NCBI GenBank assembly: GCA_028710155.1
Contig: JAQUSR010000005.1
Span: forward strand, 1-39,296
Direction of reading: 5' to 3'
From: Bacteroidales bacterium
GTDB taxonomy: Bacteria; Bacteroidota; Bacteroidia; Bacteroidales; WRLA01
Length of the DNA: 39,296 bases
The number at the start of each line of letters is the position of its first letter. Position 1 is the stretch's first letter. Below, piece after piece: positions 17,743-25,374 of the stretch. The position numbers were made by a program, and so were the translations under genes. The notes beneath the pieces are model-generated. The model ran no database searches. It saw only the letters and a list, made by a program, of their open reading frames with translations, and had not been told where the DNA came from.

Positions 17743-17755
17743 AAACCATCATATT

Positions 17756-18127
17756 ATGTCAGTAGAATTAATTGGAAAATTCATGGAATCGTTGCCTTTA
17801 AGAACAGGAGCCAGCAATAAAGGAGGAGAATGGCGTGTGCAAGATTTCATCATGGAAATTGGCGGACAATATCCCAAAAAAGTTTGCATTTCGTTATGGA
17901 ACGAAAAAATTGATACATTAACCCATTTAAAAGTCGGTGACGACATTAAAGCTTCGGTAGATATTGAATCGCGTGAGTTTAACGGAAAATGGTACACCAA
18001 TATCAAAGCATGGCAAGTGGAAAAAATGAACAGCAAAACAGAAGTTGCTCAATCGTTGCCGGAAATTCCGCCACACAATCTCTCCGATATTCCCCCCGAA
18101 GAAGAAAACGACGATTTGCCCTTCTAA
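17756..18127 (+). CDS. DUF3127 protein with an SSB-like acidic C-terminal tip
   Basis: This is a 123-residue Bacteroidota protein of the DUF3127 family. Residues 1-90 look like a small beta-barrel: VELIGKFMESLPLRTGAS, WRVQDFIMEIGGQYPKKVCI, WNEKID, REFNGKWYTNIKAWQVE. A low-complexity linker with several prolines follows, ending in the acidic tip EEENDDLPF. A barrel, a flexible linker and an acidic tip ending in Pro-Phe are the layout of single-stranded DNA-binding protein SSB, whose tip recruits repair proteins. DNA binding by this protein is inference. It lies 13 nt after guaD and 10 nt before the class IV aminotransferase. Confidence 0.85.
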   Translation: MSVELIGKFMESLPLRTGASNKGGEWRVQDFIMEIGGQYPKKVCISLWNEKIDTLTHLKVGDDIKASVDIESREFNGKWYTNIKAWQVEKMNSKTEVAQSLPEIPPHNLSDIPPEEENDDLPF

Positions 18128-18137
18128 TCGTGCATTG

Positions 18138-18935
18138 ATGATGAAATCGACCACACATCTTCTTCATCTATCGTTGAACACAACTGCCGAAAACCTTACA
18201 GGCATTGTTGTGTATGAAGTTATTCGTATTATTGACGGAAAGCCGCTTTTTTTACAAGAACACTTGAAACGATTAGAACATTCAGCTCAATTACGATTGC
18301 CTTTTATACCCGATGCAAATGCCGTTAAAACCGCCCTTCGCGAGATGATTACTCGTCATCACTTAACAATAGGCAATGTTGAAATTCAAATCAACCATTG
18401 TCAAGAGATTTTAATAAAAATCATCCCGCACTTCTACCCTACTACGATCATGTATTCTGAAGGTGTTTGTTTGGGAACAATGGTGGCTGAACGACAAAAT
18501 CCTAATGCCAAAGAAAAAAATCTATCGCTCCGAGATCGTGCTAACGAGCTTATTCAAACACAGCATTATTATGAGATGCTTTTAGTCAATCAACAAGGAG
18601 AAATCACTGAAGGATCTCGTTCAAATGTTTTTTTTATCAAAGATCAACAAGTTTATACATCGCCGATAACAGCTGTTTTACAAGGAATTACTCGCGAAAA
18701 AATCATCGATATTTGTCATGAGCAGTCAATCATTTTACACGAAACCAACCTTCCGTTATCACAAATGGCAACATTTGAGGCGGCTTTTATGACCGGCACT
18801 TCTCCGGCTGTACTACCGATTCAAAAAATCGATCAACAAGTTTTTTCGGTTCATCATGAGCTCACTGATCTTATCCGAAAATCCTATCAACAAATGGTAG
18901 AAGAGGATATGCAGCATTTTCGTTGGACGATTTAA
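18138..18935 (+). CDS. Class IV PLP-dependent aminotransferase or aminodeoxychorismate lyase
   Basis: The 265-residue product belongs to the fold-type IV PLP enzymes (branched-chain aminotransferase, D-amino acid aminotransferase, PabC). Seen: VYEVIRIIDGKPLFLQEHLKRLEHSA at the N-terminus (written here with its length kept to the motif EVIRIIDGKPLF and HLKRLEHS), a lysine-containing segment NAKEKNLSLRDRAN that may hold the PLP lysine, EITEGSRSNVFFI, LQGITREKI and FMTGTSPAVLPI. It is shorter than IlvE and nearest in size to PabC, but the substrate cannot be decided. The start ATG is 18138 or the adjacent ATG at 18141; the longer frame to 18045 lies inside the DUF3127 gene. It is the last gene of the guaD operon. 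Confidence 0.82.
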   Translation: MMKSTTHLLHLSLNTTAENLTGIVVYEVIRIIDGKPLFLQEHLKRLEHSAQLRLPFIPDANAVKTALREMITRHHLTIGNVEIQINHCQEILIKIIPHFYPTTIMYSEGVCLGTMVAERQNPNAKEKNLSLRDRANELIQTQHYYEMLLVNQQGEITEGSRSNVFFIKDQQVYTSPITAVLQGITREKIIDICHEQSIILHETNLPLSQMATFEAAFMTGTSPAVLPIQKIDQQVFSVHHELTDLIRKSYQQMVEEDMQHFRWTI

Positions 18936-19031
18936 ATTCTTTATTTTTCAGTTCATTAAATGTTTATTTCCGTATTTTTCTTAAAAAAGTTTTTTAGTTG
19001 TAGTTTTCGTTAAAAATACGACTTTTGCACC

Positions 19032-19057
19032 ATCAAAAAACCAGTTGATTTTTTGAT
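19032..19057 (+). promoter_or_regulatory. Leader hairpin upstream of the aminotransferase gene
   Basis: ATCAAAAAA (19032-19040) and TTTTTTGAT (19049-19057) form a 9-bp A+T-rich stem with an 8-nt loop. It lies just after a degenerate promoter-like sequence (TACGACTTTTG, two bases too long in the spacer) in the 161-nt gap before the gene. The function is uncertain. Confidence 0.3.
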
Positions 19058-19096
19058 ATAAAATATTAAAAGACAATATTATAAATTTATAACAAA

Positions 19097-20296
19097 ATGC
19101 CAAAGATTTCTCAAAAAGGTATTACAATGCCTGCTTCACCGATCAGAAAATTGGTACCATTTTCAGATGAAGCCAAAAAAAAGGGACGCAAAGTGTATCA
19201 TTTAAATATCGGACAACCTGATATTGAAACACCAAAAGTTGCTTTAGATGCCATACATCATTACAAAGAAGATGTTGTAGCTTATAGCCATTCCGCCGGA
19301 AATATCACCTATCGCGAAAAGATGATCGGCTATTACAAAAAACAAAACATCAACATCACAGCCAACGACATCATCGTTACTACAGGAGCATCAGAAGCCA
19401 TCATGTTTGCCATGCAGGCTTGTTTAAATCCGGGCGATGAAATCATTATTCCGGAACCGTTTTATGCCAATTACATTGGTTTTGCCGTTCCTGCCGGTGT
19501 AACAATCACCCCGATTCCATCTTCCATCGAAAGCGGTTTTGCTTTACCGCCGGTTGCAGAATTCGAAAAAGTGATCACGCCGAACACCAAAGCCATCATG
19601 ATTTGCAACCCCAACAACCCGACCGGTTATCTTTATTCAAAAGACGAATTAATGATTTTACGCGATTTAGCGTTAAAATACGATTTGTATCTATTTGCTG
19701 ATGAGGTTTATAGAGAATTTTGTTATGACGGCATCCACCATTTTTCAGTAATGGAATTAGCCGGATTGGAAAACAATGTTGTTCTTTTTGATTCAGTTTC
19801 AAAACGTTACAGCGCTTGTGGTTTTCGTATCGGCTGTGTGATCTCAAAAAACAAAGAATTGATGGCAACGATCATGAAATTTGCTCAAGCTCGTTTAAGC
19901 CCGCCGAGTTTCGGACAAGTGGCAGCCGAAGCCGCTTTAGATACTCCGGAAGAGTATTTTTCAAAAGTTTTAGAAGAATATACCCAAAGACGCAATGTCA
20001 TCGTTTCTTCCATTAACAATATGAAAGGCTGCTTGTGTCCCAATCCGAAAGGCGCTTTTTATGCTGTAGCTCGCCTTCCGATTGATAGTAGCGACCGTTT
20101 TTGTCGTTGGTTATTAGAAGATTTTGAATATGAAAATGAAACCGTTATGATGGCACCGGCCTCAGGTTTCTATTCCACCAAAGGTTCAGGAGAAAACGAA
20201 GTAAGAATCAGCTATGTGTTAAAAGTAGAAGATTTAAAAAGAGCCATGTTTTTGTTAGAACAAGCCCTTAAAGTTTACCCCGGACGCACCATATAA
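19097..20296 (+). CDS. Class I/II PLP-dependent aminotransferase (aspartate aminotransferase type)
   Basis: The 399-residue cytoplasmic enzyme transfers amino groups between an amino acid and a 2-oxo acid. Family motifs: NIGQPDIETP near residue 37, TTGASEAIMFAM, the conserved CNPNNPTGYLYS near residue 173, DEVYREFCYDG, and SVSKRYSACGFRIG with PLP-binding Lys236 and the following Arg. Aspartate is the most probable substrate by family resemblance, but aromatic or other amino acids cannot be excluded. A 161-nt gap separates it from the class IV aminotransferase, and a strong terminator follows its stop, so it is probably its own transcription unit. Confidence 0.88.
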   Translation: MPKISQKGITMPASPIRKLVPFSDEAKKKGRKVYHLNIGQPDIETPKVALDAIHHYKEDVVAYSHSAGNITYREKMIGYYKKQNINITANDIIVTTGASEAIMFAMQACLNPGDEIIIPEPFYANYIGFAVPAGVTITPIPSSIESGFALPPVAEFEKVITPNTKAIMICNPNNPTGYLYSKDELMILRDLALKYDLYLFADEVYREFCYDGIHHFSVMELAGLENNVVLFDSVSKRYSACGFRIGCVISKNKELMATIMKFAQARLSPPSFGQVAAEAALDTPEEYFSKVLEEYTQRRNVIVSSINNMKGCLCPNPKGAFYAVARLPIDSSDRFCRWLLEDFEYENETVMMAPASGFYSTKGSGENEVRISYVLKVEDLKRAMFLLEQALKVYPGRTI

Positions 20297-20340
20297 AAGA
20301 TTAAGAGTTTTTTTTTGTTTTCATGTTTTTAATTTTTTTC

Positions 20341-20370
20341 GGGCTTGGAAGATTCCAAGCCCGTTTTTTT
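20341..20370 (+). terminator. Rho-independent terminator after the aminotransferase gene
   Basis: A G+C-rich stem GGGCTTGGA/TCCAAGCCC with a 4-nt loop is followed by a run of T. It separates the aminotransferase unit from the radC promoter 13 nt further on. Confidence 0.93.
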
Positions 20371-20382
20371 CTACTAAAAAAC

Positions 20383-20390
20383 TACCTTTG
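20383..20390 (+). promoter_or_regulatory. Promoter -7 box for radC
   Basis: TACCTTTG lies 19 nt before the ATG at 20409. This fixes that codon as the radC start, since the upstream in-frame ATG at 20388 would overlap the -7 box itself. Confidence 0.65.
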
Positions 20391-20408
20391 CAACACAATT
20401 TTTCAATA

Positions 20409-21131
20409 ATGAATGTTGGAATTAAATCATGGACAAAAGCGGATCGTCCGCGAGAAAAGTTAATAGAAAAAGGGGCAGCGGCACTTACTAATGCCGAATT
20501 TATTGCCATCCTTTTGTCGTCGGGCAACAAAAAAGAGCGTGCCGTCGATTTAGCTCGTCGGATGTTGAACGATAGTCAACAACAATTAAAAAAATTTTCG
20601 TCTCACACTGTTCAATCTCTCTCTCAATATGCAGGCGTTGGCGTTGCTAAAGCTGTTACCATATTAGCTGCCATTGAATTAGGCAACAGACGAATGAGCG
20701 AAATTCCTACAGAAAAAAAGATTTTGACGGCAGACGACATCTTTACCGTCATGTATCGATACACCGTCAACCAACCCTATGAAACCTTCTGGGTTGCTTT
20801 TTTAAACATGAATAATTGTTTGATTTCGACAAAAAAAATTAGCGACGGCGGTTTATGCTCTGTTACCATCGATCCCAAAAAAATCATTAAATTGGCGTTA
20901 GACGAACGAGCTTCTTCAATAATTTTGTGCCATAATCATCCCTCCGGCAACCTTCAACCCAGCAATGAAGATATTTTTTTAACAAAAACCATCCACAACA
21001 TGTGCAACGTTATGGGCATCACGTTAACGGATCATATCATTATTTGCGATAATCAATATTTTAGCTTTATAAATAACCCATCATTGAAATACATTTTTAA
21101 CAATGAACCTTCACACCCTGATTCTCTTTAG
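20409..21131 (+). CDS. radC: RadC/YsxA family JAB-domain protein
   Basis: The 240-residue product has an N-terminal helix-hairpin-helix part (DRPREKLIEKGAAALTNAE, then LSQYAGVGVAKAVTI near residue 80) and a C-terminal MPN/JAB metalloprotease-like domain. The metal motif is HNHPSG near residue 175, followed by PSNEDIFLT. An early link to DNA repair is no longer accepted as its main role, and the biochemical function remains unclear. The gene starts directly behind its own promoter. Its last 29 nt overlap the start of the MntP-like gene, so the two are translationally linked. Confidence 0.92.
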   Translation: MNVGIKSWTKADRPREKLIEKGAAALTNAEFIAILLSSGNKKERAVDLARRMLNDSQQQLKKFSSHTVQSLSQYAGVGVAKAVTILAAIELGNRRMSEIPTEKKILTADDIFTVMYRYTVNQPYETFWVAFLNMNNCLISTKKISDGGLCSVTIDPKKIIKLALDERASSIILCHNHPSGNLQPSNEDIFLTKTIHNMCNVMGITLTDHIIICDNQYFSFINNPSLKYIFNNEPSHPDSL

Positions 21132-21684
21132 CGTTGGTTTTGCCATGGCTTTCATAGCCCTCGGAATCGGTGCCAACGCCGCTTTCAAAACCAAAGAACG
21201 CATTACCTTATACCAAATGCAATTTGCCCTTTTCATGGCAGTGTTCAATTTCTGCTTCTACTATATCGGCATTTGGGCATCACGTCTATTAATGGATTTA
21301 CTTTCCATTCGTTACATCATTGTAGCCATGATTATGTTTATTTTGTGTATCAAAACCATTCTCAACCACTATCAATATAAAGCAGAAGACAACTATTATA
21401 ATTTGAATCGCCTTCCTATAAAAATTGTTTTGGCAGCAGCAGCGGGCATCAATTCTTTTCTTTGCGGCATTGCCCTAACTTTAGGCAATTATGAACATCT
21501 AAAATCGGCACTACTCTCTTCTGTTTTAGTTTTTATCGGCTCTTTACTCGGTGCCGGACTCCCTCCCAAAAAAGCTTTAATAGTTTCAAAATGGCATCCG
21601 GCATTCATCGGAAGTTTCCTTTTTTTAGCTATCGGTATTATTTTTGTATTAAAACATTTCGGGAAAATCTCATTTTATTATTGA
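21103..21684 (+). CDS. MntP-like integral membrane protein lacking the key aspartates
   Basis: The 193-residue protein is strongly hydrophobic, with about six membrane segments arranged as two halves of three, as in the manganese exporter MntP. The paired regions where MntP has Asp in DAFAVS- and SIDAL-type motifs here read AFIALGIGANAAF (about residues 15-27) and AAAGINSFLCGIAL, both without Asp. The end (GSLLGAGLPPKKA, then a last hydrophobic helix and LKHFG) also fits the MntP layout. It is probably a diverged relative whose substrate is not manganese or not known. The start ATG lies inside the radC 3' end. It is followed by tRNA-Pro. No terminator was seen. Confidence 0.65.
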   Translation: MNLHTLILFSVGFAMAFIALGIGANAAFKTKERITLYQMQFALFMAVFNFCFYYIGIWASRLLMDLLSIRYIIVAMIMFILCIKTILNHYQYKAEDNYYNLNRLPIKIVLAAAAGINSFLCGIALTLGNYEHLKSALLSSVLVFIGSLLGAGLPPKKALIVSKWHPAFIGSFLFLAIGIIFVLKHFGKISFYY

Positions 21685-21748
21685 TTCTCAATTTGTTATC
21701 ATCAAATAAAATATTTTTCAAAATTGTATTTTCTAATTCAAAAAGGAT

Positions 21749-21756
21749 TACCTTTG
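21749..21756 (+). promoter_or_regulatory. Promoter -7 box for tRNA-Pro
   Basis: TACCTTTG lies 12 nt before the tRNA. The following GCACCCGC is almost the same as the sequence after the tRNA-Lys -7 box, so the two tRNA promoters share their core. A partial -33 (TTG, 21724-21726) is 22 nt upstream. Confidence 0.6.
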
Positions 21757-21767
21757 CACCCGCAATT

Positions 21768-21842
21768 CGGGGTATAGCGTAGCCCGGCTATCGCGCCTGC
21801 TTTGGGAGCAGGAGGTCGCAGGTTCAAATCCTGCTTCCCCGA
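21768..21842 (+). tRNA. tRNA-Pro (anticodon UGG)
   Basis: The 75-nt cloverleaf has anticodon arm CCTGC-TTTGGGA-GCAGG with anticodon TGG, T-arm GCAGG-TTCAAAT-CCTGC and acceptor CGGGGTA/TTCCCCG with a T-T mismatch at the sixth pair. CCA is not encoded. Its 3' end forms the left border of the phage-like element and probably the integration site. Confidence 0.95.
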
Positions 21843-21860
21843 CAAAAATCGAAGATAAAC
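21815..21860. other. Probable left attachment site of the integrated element
   Basis: Tyrosine integrases commonly recombine in the T-arm and 3' end of tRNA genes. Here the integrase gene starts 163 nt after the tRNA-Pro end. The exact crossover cannot be placed because no second copy of the tRNA end was found in the window. Confidence 0.45.
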
Positions 21861-21908
21861 AACAGTTTTTCAACGATTTACAAATTCAACCACATTTGTT
21901 CTTTTCAT

Positions 21909-21988
21909 AAAAGTAGCAAAAACTTGTTTGTTACTTCTTGTTTATCAATCCGATAACGCTTTTGCTACCAAAAAAAAAGTAGCAAAAC
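21909..21988. repeat. Three copies of GTAGCAAAA between tRNA-Pro and int
   Basis: AAAAGTAGCAAAA occurs directly at 21909-21921 and again at 21975-21987. An inverted copy (CTTTTGCTAC) lies at 21959-21968. The last two can pair as a 9-bp hairpin with an A-rich loop. The location and arrangement suit arm-type integrase or excisionase binding sites, or autoregulation of int; this is inference. Confidence 0.55.
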
Positions 21989-22005
21989 AATTAATTTAAT
22001 GTGGT

Positions 22006-23214
22006 ATGGAAAATAAATTCACAAAACCAATCATCAAAAATTTTGACGGCGATTTGTCTAAAAAATGGCATATCTATTACTCTGTATTTGACAAAGTATC
22101 CGATAAAATGAAATATATAAGAGATTATGCCGACCTGCATAAAATCAAAACCGTTGAAGGCAGAATGGAAGCTGCCAAGAAAAAAAGAAATGAAATTGAA
22201 AAAAAATTGAAAAGCGGATGGTCGCCCATCAATTATACCTCTTGTTCCAACAGATTACTCTATCGTTCTGAACGAATATTGACTTCAAGAATGGTCGATT
22301 GCGACACCTTTTCCGGCGTGGCTTCGCATTGGATCGATCACATTCAAGAAAAACTGAGTAACGAAACAATTCGCACTTATGAATCAAAACTTCGGCTTTT
22401 CGGACTTTGGCTCAGAGAAAAAGGACGAGAAAACGACCCGATAATCTCTATCGACAACGACTTCATCCTTGAATTTTTCGATTACATTATTAACGAAAAA
22501 GAGTTATCCGGCAACTCCGTCCGAAAATATAAGGATGCTTTATATAATGTATGGGAATTTGCACGTAAATTAGGCTATATCTACGTCAACGCCATCAACG
22601 CCATTCCCGAATGTTCGCGTATCAACGACAAAACCGCCTATCCACTAACCGTCTCTGAAACAAAAATGCTATTTAACGAAATAAACGGAGACATGACGTT
22701 AGAGTTAGCCTGCAAATTTGAGTTTTATTGCTTTTTGAGACCCGGAAAAGAAATCAGGTTGATGCAAATCTCGTGGATCGACTTTGAACGAGGAATCATC
22801 AATGTGCCGATGGATGTGGTCAAAAACACCAATCCGAAAAACAGAAAAAGCAAACATCCAACAATACCGGACGTCTTTCTAAACGAATTGAAGTATAAAT
22901 GGAATTTACGGAGCTATCCGCCCAATTTTTACGTGCTTGGCAATCATGGTACACCCGGAACAACTCCGTATGGAAAAAATACGTTGAAAATCAGGTTTCA
23001 AAAAATACGTAAAAAATTGGGTTTCCCAGAAAACATCAAACTTTACTCTCTGAAACACACCGGAAACGCTGTATTAGCCGATGCAGGCGTGTCTCTTTAT
23101 GCCATCAAAGAACAAAACGGACACAACAGCATTGCCACCACTGAGCGATACCTGAAGAACAAAGTTGTTACCGTTAATAATGCCATCAAAAGGGCTTTCG
23201 ACAATAACATCTAA
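22006..23214 (+). CDS. int: Tyrosine recombinase / phage integrase
   Basis: This 402-residue site-specific recombinase probably integrates the element into tRNA-Pro. The N-terminal ~100 residues are an arm-type or coiled region. A SAM-like core-binding domain follows (HWIDHIQEKLSNETIRTY, about 105-190), then the catalytic domain. The box I arginine lies in CFLRPGKEIRLM near residue 243. Box II reads LYSLKHTG near residue 345, where Tyr and Lys stand in for the usual His and Arg. NGHNSIATTERYL supplies the last His and the nucleophile Tyr near residue 382. I recall many Bacteroidota phage integrases sharing the S-x-KHTG variant. The gene is transcribed inward, convergent with the structural genes. 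Confidence 0.92.
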   Translation: MENKFTKPIIKNFDGDLSKKWHIYYSVFDKVSDKMKYIRDYADLHKIKTVEGRMEAAKKKRNEIEKKLKSGWSPINYTSCSNRLLYRSERILTSRMVDCDTFSGVASHWIDHIQEKLSNETIRTYESKLRLFGLWLREKGRENDPIISIDNDFILEFFDYIINEKELSGNSVRKYKDALYNVWEFARKLGYIYVNAINAIPECSRINDKTAYPLTVSETKMLFNEINGDMTLELACKFEFYCFLRPGKEIRLMQISWIDFERGIINVPMDVVKNTNPKNRKSKHPTIPDVFLNELKYKWNLRSYPPNFYVLGNHGTPGTTPYGKNTLKIRFQKIRKKLGFPENIKLYSLKHTGNAVLADAGVSLYAIKEQNGHNSIATTERYLKNKVVTVNNAIKRAFDNNI

Positions 23215-23217
23215 AAA

Positions 23218-23248
23218 AAAACTGCGGTGATTTTCTTACCGCAGTTTT
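23218..23248. terminator. Bidirectional terminator between int and phage unit B
   Basis: AAAACTGCGGT and ACCGCAGTTTT form an 11-bp stem with a 9-nt loop, flanked by A- and T-runs. It ends both int and the leftward structural operon. The stop codon of the 149-residue gene (23236-23238) lies in the loop and first stem base. Confidence 0.88.
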
Positions 23249-23685
23249 ATTCGATGGTTAATTTTTACACCGCCACGCGACCACGTTTTTAGGACGGCAT
23301 CGCCATAATAGTCGGCAACGATAGCTGCAAGATCATCGGTGTTTCGGTCGAGCGGATCGGACATCCAATCACTCTCGGTTCGATAGGTGTAAATTCTGTC
23401 TGCCACTTTCTTTGATCCAACAGCCGGCTGTCCGCGTCCAACGCCAAAGGTACGAAAAGCACCATGCAACGGAAAATGGAAATAAACACGACTAACAACA
23501 TCATCCGATTTTTTCACCGTATAGTTGGTTTTGCGCGACAAACGCTCGTCGGTTTTTCCATGTGTCGGAAACGATGAAGCGTTAGCGCGTGCTGCCACTT
23601 TCACCCGTTCTGCCCATGCTTTGGCTTTTTGATATAGTTCGGCATTCGTAATCAGCGTTCCCTGAATTTTTACATCATTTTCCAT
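23236..23685 (-). CDS. Phage protein, possible head-tail joining or tail completion protein
   Basis: This is the last gene of unit B, 149 residues. Residues 1-40 are helical and basic (ELYQKAKAWAERVKVAARA), followed by mixed beta segments (NYTVKKSDDVVSRVYFHFP) and a GRGQP segment. Size, position after connector proteins and layout recall small neck or tail completion proteins such as HK97 gp10, but no diagnostic motif is present. It overlaps the upstream 265-residue gene by 11 nt. Confidence 0.6.
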   Translation of the reverse strand: MENDVKIQGTLITNAELYQKAKAWAERVKVAARANASSFPTHGKTDERLSRKTNYTVKKSDDVVSRVYFHFPLHGAFRTFGVGRGQPAVGSKKVADRIYTYRTESDWMSDPLDRNTDDLAAIVADYYGDAVLKTWSRGGVKINHRIKLR

Positions 23686-24472
23686 TTTTCATGTTTTTGT
23701 TTGATTCAATCACTTCATTCATGCGGTGCAACACCGTGTGTACATTCAATTGAAGATATTGATTCTCGTTGAAATAGTTTTCACCTAAAAGTGTCCGGTG
23801 CACATTGACCCACGAAAAATTGCCCGAATTGCTGTCGGCAGGTTCCTGTGTTTCGCTGTCGTTGCCGCTCATGTAGCTTGGAAATACATTTTTATAGCGT
23901 TCTTCGATTGACACGCGCCGCATCATTCTATAATTTAAAATGATGGCAAACAATGTGGTTTCATCCAATTTTGAAAACAAAGGGAGGCGACGGTCGGTGC
24001 CATATTTGGTAAAAGGTATTCGGATGTCGGTTTCGCCGGTGTAAGGGTCGCGGATGGGACGATACAACACCGCCGCACACTCTTTGAAACGTCCCGAAAT
24101 CAAAAATTGGTCGGCATAAATAAACTCTTCCCACGTTGTATTGCCAAACGACGACTGACAGCCCACCAACTTGCATCCATCAATGGTAACGGAATCGATC
24201 AGCTGACGTGCGGTGGGATGGTTCTCAGGGTCATCCATCCAAGCAACCAACTCTCGTACGGTGTAACGCTGAGCCACCGAAAGTTGATTCCATACCGATG
24301 GTTTGATGTTCAAGATTTCTGCAATATCCGAAAAGATTGTTGCGCTGCCTCTCGACAGTGCCAACAGCCGATGTGCCATCTTCAAATATTGATCGCCCGA
24401 CACTTCGTTGAAGTTTTCCGGTGCCACAATATTCCATGTTTTTTGTTTAAGTGAAATTTCTATGTTATTCAT
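23675..24472 (-). CDS. Phage structural or tail-assembly protein, family not recognised
   Basis: The 265-residue product has no signal peptide or membrane helix. The first 130 residues look largely helical (NEVSGDQYLKMAHRLLALSR) and the centre is beta-rich (TDIRIPFTKYGTDRRLPLF). The C-terminal 45 residues form an amphipathic helix ending NEVIESNKNMKNGK. Such proteins between the connector and the tape measure often act in tail assembly, so that role is a guess from position. It overlaps both neighbours by a few bases (ATG within GATGAATAA), which indicates translational coupling in unit B. Confidence 0.6.
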   Translation of the reverse strand: MNNIEISLKQKTWNIVAPENFNEVSGDQYLKMAHRLLALSRGSATIFSDIAEILNIKPSVWNQLSVAQRYTVRELVAWMDDPENHPTARQLIDSVTIDGCKLVGCQSSFGNTTWEEFIYADQFLISGRFKECAAVLYRPIRDPYTGETDIRIPFTKYGTDRRLPLFSKLDETTLFAIILNYRMMRRVSIEERYKNVFPSYMSGNDSETQEPADSNSGNFSWVNVHRTLLGENYFNENQYLQLNVHTVLHRMNEVIESNKNMKNGK

Positions 24473-24989
24473 CTGAAAGGCTGTTATTGGACGATTCTTC
24501 TTCCCATTTCGATACGGTTACCGTTGTGCTAAACGGAGAATCTAATAACAAGGTGTAGCGAAGTCCCACGTATCGTTCCTGCTCGTTTTGCAGGCGACTT
24601 ATATCCGACACCTCTATTTCCATTATGCAATTGAGTGCGTCTTCGCTTTCTTGCATGATTTTACGAACAAACTCGTCTCCAATGATTTCGCACGTTTCAA
24701 AAGCCGTTTCAATATGGTCGAAGTCGCCCGATTCGTCATAATCTTTAACGATGATAAACGAGGTTTCGCGCCGTTTCCATAACGCATTGTTGATGGATTG
24801 AATGGATGCGCCCCATCCCTCTTGCACCACCGCCGGAAAATTGACTTTGTTGCGCAACCCGATGTAAAACTCTTCCAACTCACCCCTGAAAAAGTGATTT
24901 TCGTTGGCTGTGTGGGCAACATCGACATGCGATTCCGACAATTGTTGCATGTAGCGCGAAAAGGCAGTCCCTGTGTAATTGTCATTCAT
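24465..24989 (-). CDS. Conserved Bacteroidota phage protein, possible neck/connector
   Basis: The 174-residue soluble protein has the pattern FFRGELEEFYIGLRNKVNFPAV, then SFIIVKDYDESGDFDHIETAFETCEIIGDEFV. I recall this pattern from other Bacteroidales prophage structural clusters without a known function. Its position between a DUF6712-like protein and the putative tail-assembly protein suggests a head-tail joining role. The start ATG overlaps the stop of the upstream 123-residue gene in an ATGA arrangement. Confidence 0.6.
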   Translation of the reverse strand: MNDNYTGTAFSRYMQQLSESHVDVAHTANENHFFRGELEEFYIGLRNKVNFPAVVQEGWGASIQSINNALWKRRETSFIIVKDYDESGDFDHIETAFETCEIIGDEFVRKIMQESEDALNCIMEIEVSDISRLQNEQERYVGLRYTLLLDSPFSTTVTVSKWEEESSNNSLSDE

Positions 24990-25357
24990 ATTGCAACATT
25001 TTTAATGATTCGTCTTTCGCAATCCAACCGTTCACAAACTTTGCTTTCTGCAATTTTCAGTTTGTGTTCCACCGAAACCAATTTCAACTCAATATCGTGT
25101 TTGCAGCGTTTGATTTCGATGATTTGTGCGCGCTGAATGTCATCTAATTCGTCTCGTTTTTTTTCATTTTCGATAAACTTGGCAATTTGTTCTTCTTGAA
25201 ATTGCAACTGTTTTTTGAGCGAATCGAACTCAGCAGCATCAACATCAATGGATTGTTGCCTTTCGGACAATTTCCGTTTACGGCGTTCCAAGAAATACAT
25301 AACGATTGTCCACAAATTGGTGCCCGACAAAAGGAATAGAATAATCTCTGATTTCAT
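24986..25357 (-). CDS. Small phage membrane protein with coiled coil
   Basis: The 123-residue product starts with a short hydrophobic segment (EIILFLLSGTNLWTIVMYFL, residues 3-22) and a basic patch ERRKRK. About 75 residues of charged heptad-like coiled coil follow, and a C-terminal Cys pair lies in KVCERLDCERR. The single anchor with a long coiled coil resembles i-spanin or holin-like lysis proteins, yet small proteins of this kind also sit inside Bacteroidales phage structural operons. The function is unproven. It follows the DUF6712-like gene by 17 nt. Confidence 0.6.
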   Translation of the reverse strand: MKSEIILFLLSGTNLWTIVMYFLERRKRKLSERQQSIDVDAAEFDSLKKQLQFQEEQIAKFIENEKKRDELDDIQRAQIIEIKRCKHDIELKLVSVEHKLKIAESKVCERLDCERRIIKNVAI

Positions 25358-25374
25358 AACCGAATACTATTATA

